From assembly GCA_050330055.1 (NCBI GenBank), contig JBHJOF010000282.1, forward strand, positions 10,920 through 74,919: a stretch of DNA of 64,000 nt. Direction: 5' to 3'. Both the position numbers and the translations under genes were made by a program. Source of the stretch: JBHJOF01 sp050330055. Its GTDB lineage: Bacteria > Pseudomonadota > Alphaproteobacteria > Kiloniellales > JAKSDN01. This document shows positions 60,233 through 64,000 of this stretch, one piece after another. Position 1 is the stretch's first letter, and every line of letters starts with the position of its first letter. The notes beneath the pieces are model-generated. The model saw only the letters and a list, made by a program, of their open reading frames with translations. It did no database searches and had not been told where the DNA came from.

Positions 60233-61990
60233 CTAGGCAGCCGTGCGCGTGCCGCGCAGCCGTTCCGTTGCGGCAAGATCGACTTCCAGCGACTCATCCG
60301 ACTTGATAACGACGCCGTAGTCCTCGCGGGCACCTTCGATCGAAACCAACCCGTTCTTGACGTCCCAGACAACCCTTTCGATGGGACGTTCGAATGGATC
60401 GCCATAGCCGCCGCCGCCGGGGTTCATGTTGGCGGCCCGCTCTCCCGGATGGATCGTCTCGATGATGTTGTTCCTGATGATCTCCTCATTGCCCTTTCGG
60501 GTAATCTGGATACGCCCGACCTTCGGTTCGATCTTGGCCGACTTGGCGCCGGCGGCGCCGGTTGCCGGGATGCGCCGGCCCTCGCCGAAGGTGACGAAGG
60601 TCATCGGCCGATCCAGCGGCTCGACCTCCCAGCAGGTTCCGGACCCTCCCCGGAGCTTCCCGGCACCTCCAGAGTCGGTCATCAGGCTGTAGCGGTGTAT
60701 GATGATCGGATAGGAGTACTCAAGGAGCTCGACATCGCCGGAGGTCAGGGCACCGAAGCAGCACTCCGGGCCGCAGGCATGCCAGCCATCCTGATGCGGC
60801 GTGGCGCCTGCCCCGGAGATGATCGACGCCAGAACCATCGTCACGTACTCCTCGTCGTGGCGCGTGTCCCAGCCGGCGATGTTGCAACCGTTCGCGTGCC
60901 CCCAGCCCGCGCTGACCTGATCGGGCGCAGCCTTTTCGAATGCCAGGCGCACCGCATCGGTCAGGGTTTCCATCGGCGTCGTCGTGCAGTTCATGTGAGG
61001 AGCCGGCTCCTTCGCGTTGCACAGGGTGCCTTTCGGCCCCATGTCGACGCTCACGCAGCGATAGAGTCCCTCGTTGTAGGGCGGCGGCAGCTGGGCGAAC
61101 ATCATCACGCCGAGGTAGACGCCGGAATAGGAATTGCCTTCGTAGGAGTTGATGAAGTAGGGGATCTGAGGCGGGCTATCGATCTTGATGTGGCAGCTGT
61201 CGTCCTTGATGTCGACCGTCGCCGTGATCTCGAGGTCTCCAAAGCCGTGGCCCGCGTCCTCGACGATGGCCTTTCCCACATAGGTTCCCTGCGGAATCGA
61301 GCGCATGAGCGAGCGCATGTGGCGATCCGCCATGGCCAACAACTCTTCGACGCAGGCGTGGACTTCCTCGACCCCGTACTTGTCGAGCAAGGCGACCAGG
61401 TTTCGCTCGCCTACCTGGACCGCGCCCAGCTGCGCGTTGAAGTCGCCCTCCTGGTCGCGGCGTGCGCGCATGTTGGTCAGAAGCAGGTTGATGACGTCGT
61501 AGCGCTTCTTGCCCGCGTCGACGATCTTGACCGGAGGAATGCGCAGACCTTCCGCAAAGATCTCCTTGGCGTCGGGGTTGTAGCCGGCCGGGACCGGTCC
61601 GCCGATATCGGTCAGGTGCCCCTTGCAGACCGTCCAGAAAACCAGCTCATCCTTGTAGAAGACCGGCTTGTATAAGCAGGTGTCGATCATGTGCGATCCC
61701 ATGTAGGCGGGATCGTTGTGCATGATCACGTCGCCGGGCCGTATGTCCTCTCCGAAGTAGCCCGCCACCGCCTTCATCGCCGGGATGAGAGAGCCGAGGT
61801 GAATCGGGATGTCCTGGCCCTGCATGATCATCTCCGGCTTGTGATCGAACAGCGCGTTCGAATAGTCGTGCGCCAGGTTGAAGACGCTCGATCTGGCCGT
61901 CTTCTCGAGCGCTAGCGTCATTTCCCGCTGGGTGGTTTCCAGCACGCCGCGCACGACCGAAAGGGTGATGGGGTCTACGGCTGTCGTCAT
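60233..61990 (-). CDS. hyuB: Hydantoinase/oxoprolinase subunit B
   Basis: A 585-aa HyuB-type subunit, partner of HyuA. Family blocks: DPITLSVVRGVLETTQREM at the start, LGSLIPAMKAVAG, GDVIMHNDPAYMGSHMID and the glycine-rich MNPGGGGYGDPFERP near the C-terminus. It is the first gene of the leftward cassette, so its promoter lies in the 267-base spacer shared with the AraC-type regulator. Length is normal; both subunits look intact. Confidence 0.92.
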   Translation of the reverse strand: MTTAVDPITLSVVRGVLETTQREMTLALEKTARSSVFNLAHDYSNALFDHKPEMIMQGQDIPIHLGSLIPAMKAVAGYFGEDIRPGDVIMHNDPAYMGSHMIDTCLYKPVFYKDELVFWTVCKGHLTDIGGPVPAGYNPDAKEIFAEGLRIPPVKIVDAGKKRYDVINLLLTNMRARRDQEGDFNAQLGAVQVGERNLVALLDKYGVEEVHACVEELLAMADRHMRSLMRSIPQGTYVGKAIVEDAGHGFGDLEITATVDIKDDSCHIKIDSPPQIPYFINSYEGNSYSGVYLGVMMFAQLPPPYNEGLYRCVSVDMGPKGTLCNAKEPAPHMNCTTTPMETLTDAVRLAFEKAAPDQVSAGWGHANGCNIAGWDTRHDEEYVTMVLASIISGAGATPHQDGWHACGPECCFGALTSGDVELLEYSYPIIIHRYSLMTDSGGAGKLRGGSGTCWEVEPLDRPMTFVTFGEGRRIPATGAAGAKSAKIEPKVGRIQITRKGNEEIIRNNIIETIHPGERAANMNPGGGGYGDPFERPIERVVWDVKNGLVSIEGAREDYGVVIKSDESLEVDLAATERLRGTRTAA

Positions 61991-62257
61991 CGCGCTTCCC
62001 TAGATATCCGGCTCGGGCAGCCTGGCCCGGCCGCCGAGGCTTCTACGCCCGCTCAACTGGAACGAGCGTTGGCCTGCCTACAGAAACTTTGGAGCGTAGA
62101 ATAGGATCGACATCCTGCGGCGTCTTGACCGACAATGAGCAATGTCTTGAAGATGAGCGCATAGTTCCAGGTACGCTCGGAAGTTCGCGTGACGCCTACC
62201 CGGCCTTGGGCTATGCTTTGTCTCAGCTGGAGTATCAGCTTCAGGGGGCGGTCCGCC
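61991..62257. promoter_or_regulatory. Divergent promoter region, hyuB and araC-type regulator
   Basis: This 267-base spacer holds the promoters of the leftward hyuBA-transporter cassette and of the rightward regulator, the usual place for an AraC-family operator. No clear direct repeat that could be the operator is visible by eye. Confidence 0.45.
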
Positions 62258-63211
62258 ATGCCGATCCAGTACAGTACGACGGCTATGCCGCCACAGAAGC
62301 GGTTCGACTATTGGAGCGAGACCGTATCGGACGTCTATTTCGGCCTCGATATAGACTGTCCGCAAAGGGACCGCTTCAAGGGCGAGCTGTCAGTGTGGAG
62401 TCTGGGCATGGCGTCGCTCTCCAGGAACACGGCAGATGCCCTGAACTACCGCCGGCGGCGTCGCCATTTGCTGATGGAGTCGGAAGAGCACTATCTCGTG
62501 ACCGTGCCGGGCCTGTCGGAGGTGAACTTCGCACAGTGCGGTTCGGCGGTCTGTTGCGGGCCCGGCGGCTTCATCCTCGAGCGCAGTGGGGAGCCCTATG
62601 AGTTCGGCCATGGAAGGCCGAACGATCTCTGGGTGTTCAAGCTCCCGGCCGAATACCTGCGCAATCGGATCCGGGCACCGGATCGCTTTTGCGCGCTCGC
62701 ATTCGATGCGACCGGAGGGATGGGCGCATTGTTCGTCGATATGCTCTATCTCATCCCACGGCGTTTCGAGAGCCTGACGGAAGAGTCGCGCATCGCGCTG
62801 GGCTATCAGCTTGCGGACCTTCTCGTCTATGCCCTGAAGGATGATGAGCGGACGCTTACGACCGGAACGTCGACTGTGCGGGACGCTCACTTGACCCGGG
62901 TCGAGAGCGTGGTCCGCCGGCACCTTTCGGATCCCAATCTCAATCCGGAACTTGTGGCCGGCGCCTGCGGCATCTCGACCCGTTACCTGCACGCGCTGTT
63001 CCGTGATACCAACGAGACCTTCAGCCAGTGGGTCCGGCATCAACGGCTGCTCGCCTGTAAAGAGGCCCTGGCAGATGCAAAGAACCACCAAACGGTTGCT
63101 GAGATCGCCTACAAGTGGGGCTTCGCGGATCAGGCTCAGTTTTCGCGGATCTTCAAGCTCACCTTTGGGCTGACACCTACGGACTATCGCCAGAAGGCCA
63201 GATCGGCTTGA
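62258..63211 (+). CDS. AraC-family transcriptional regulator
   Basis: A 317-aa regulator with an AraC-binding-like N-terminal domain (KRFDYWSETVSDVYFGLDI, then CCGPGGFILERSGEPYEF) and C-terminal AraC helix-turn-helix pair (about 215-315): LVAGACGISTRYLHALFRD and AEIAYKWGFADQAQFSRIFK, ending FGLTPTDYRQKA. ATG 62258 begins at the conserved part; the upstream in-frame ATG 62189 adds a non-conserved leader. Divergent from hyuB, it probably activates the cassette when the imported substrate is present. Confidence 0.92.
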   Translation: MPIQYSTTAMPPQKRFDYWSETVSDVYFGLDIDCPQRDRFKGELSVWSLGMASLSRNTADALNYRRRRRHLLMESEEHYLVTVPGLSEVNFAQCGSAVCCGPGGFILERSGEPYEFGHGRPNDLWVFKLPAEYLRNRIRAPDRFCALAFDATGGMGALFVDMLYLIPRRFESLTEESRIALGYQLADLLVYALKDDERTLTTGTSTVRDAHLTRVESVVRRHLSDPNLNPELVAGACGISTRYLHALFRDTNETFSQWVRHQRLLACKEALADAKNHQTVAEIAYKWGFADQAQFSRIFKLTFGLTPTDYRQKARSA

Positions 63212-63484
63212 CCACAACGTCGGTGTTCAAGCGGATCTGCCAAGCTGGTGCGGTCCAGCCGATCTGATGCCCAGACCGGCTCATCGACCGGCAATTGGTA
63301 CAGGGCGCGCACAGATCGGACAATCGGGCCGAGCGCTTCGCCGGGTAGCGCGACTGGTGGCCGCTCCTCACAACGATGGTGGAACGAGGTCCGAGGGAGT
63401 CAGCGCGACGGATGGTGTCTGCTGGCGTGGTTTCGTCGATATGGTGTTGGCAAGCAAGGCGAATGCGGCGCGCTCTGGAGTGGC

Positions 63485-64000
63485 CTACGGGGATGGCGAG
63501 GCAGCCGCGCCTCTGCCCGGCGGGACAGCGAGGACATCGATCTCGGCATTGCGAAGCACGTCCTCGGCCACGCTGCCGAGGAAGAGCCTGGCCATGCCGC
63601 TACGGCCACGGGTTCCCAGAACGACGAGGTCTACCCGGCCCTGGCGGACGCACTCCCGAATCGTCTCGGCTGCCGAGGTTTCGATGAGGCGGACAATGCG
63701 CTCGCGTGGCTTGAAGGCGAGCCGGTTTAGGAAGGCCTCCAGCTCGGCACCAGCGTGCTCTTCCTGGTCGGCAAGGTAGTTCTTCAGCTGCTGCGTCGTC
63801 GTCGAAGCGCGAAGCATCATGCCTTGCGCCGGCGCGTCAAATGCATGCAAAGCGACGACGTCCGCCGAATCGAGCAAGCCGAGCCGACGCGCCGCTTCTA
63901 TTGCGAGCGCGGAGCAATCGGAAAGGTCGGTCGCGACGAGTATGCGATCATAAGCCCCGACGGGAAGCGCGTTGGCCATAATCACGGGCCTGCGGCTCAG
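63485..64000 (-). CDS. Universal stress protein, second domain of a tandem protein (cut by window edge)
   Basis: A UspA-fold domain begins YDRILVATDLSDCSALAIEA and ends VVLGTRGRSGMARLFLGSVA with an ATP-binding G-x2-G-x9-G pattern, then RNAEIDVLAVPPG. The frame stays open to the edge, and the residues preceding it (LSRRPVIMANALP) look like the last strand of another Usp domain. The gene therefore probably encodes two tandem Usp domains and continues beyond 64000; the GTG at 63985 is not taken as the start. Role: stress or energy-status response, unspecified. Confidence 0.8.
   Translation of the reverse strand: MSRRPVIMANALPVGAYDRILVATDLSDCSALAIEAARRLGLLDSADVVALHAFDAPAQGMMLRASTTTQQLKNYLADQEEHAGAELEAFLNRLAFKPRERIVRLIETSAAETIRECVRQGRVDLVVLGTRGRSGMARLFLGSVAEDVLRNAEIDVLAVPPGRGAAASPSP

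Noticed and set aside
59417..61675. A 752-codon rightward open frame opposite hyuA and hyuB
   Set aside because: It spans two well-supported leftward genes and their spacer, has no family motifs, and follows from third-position GC bias.

Overview
The window looks like a chromosomal segment of a high-GC alphaproteobacterium (Rhodospirillales/Hyphomicrobiales-like). The reasons are uniformly GC-rich coding with strong third-position bias, Kdo-lipid A chemistry (waaA), several small families typical of alphaproteobacteria (DUF1488, FYDLN-type zinc ribbon, zf-CHCC, DUF2934), and intergenic palindromes of the kind scattered through rhizobial genomes. No species can be named from the sequence alone.

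Region 1 (1-1.2 kb) holds the end of an unrecognised gene and a decayed 3' half of an initiator tRNA. Region 2 (1.2-22.1 kb) is a large glycogen/trehalose locus: glgP faces away from a tightly packed rightward run glgA, a DUF2934 peptide gene, glgE, a treS-maltokinase fusion, glgB, glgX, treZ, malQ (frameshifted) and treY. It encodes the TreS/Mak/GlgE route (trehalose to maltose to maltose-1-phosphate to alpha-glucan), classical GlgA elongation, branching, debranching, phosphorolysis, and the TreY/TreZ route from glucan back to trehalose. No glgC is present here. Region 3 (22.5-35.0 kb) has dusA, a DUF3179 protein, and cell-surface polysaccharide genes (waaA, two GT4 glycosyltransferases, a nucleotide-sugar dehydrogenase, two extended-SDR epimerases), interrupted by a cold-shock gene and a secreted TPR protein.

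Region 4 (35.4-39 kb) is a lipoprotein plus two-component system, followed by a hypothetical gene. Region 5 (39.3-43.4 kb) pairs a non-secreted gamma-glutamyltranspeptidase-like gene with divergent dgcN-dgcA homologues, which suggests catabolism of D-glutamate or gamma-D-glutamyl compounds. Region 6 (43.4-50.8 kb) is accessory: an IS5-type transposase scar with palindromes, a desaturase translationally coupled to a zinc metallopeptidase-like protein, and a run of small leftward genes between two strongly AT-rich spacers. It also includes a secreted protein with seven two-cysteine repeats.

Region 7 (50.8-52.8 kb) has a methyltransferase and a polytopic membrane protein of unknown role. Region 8 (53.1-63.2 kb) is a leftward cassette hyuB-hyuA-TorT-like binding protein-ABC ATPase-two permeases with a divergent AraC-type regulator, probably uptake and ATP-dependent opening of an unknown cyclic amide or related substrate. 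The right edge cuts a tandem universal-stress protein. All coordinates and calls come from reading the sequence and family recognition; no database search was run.
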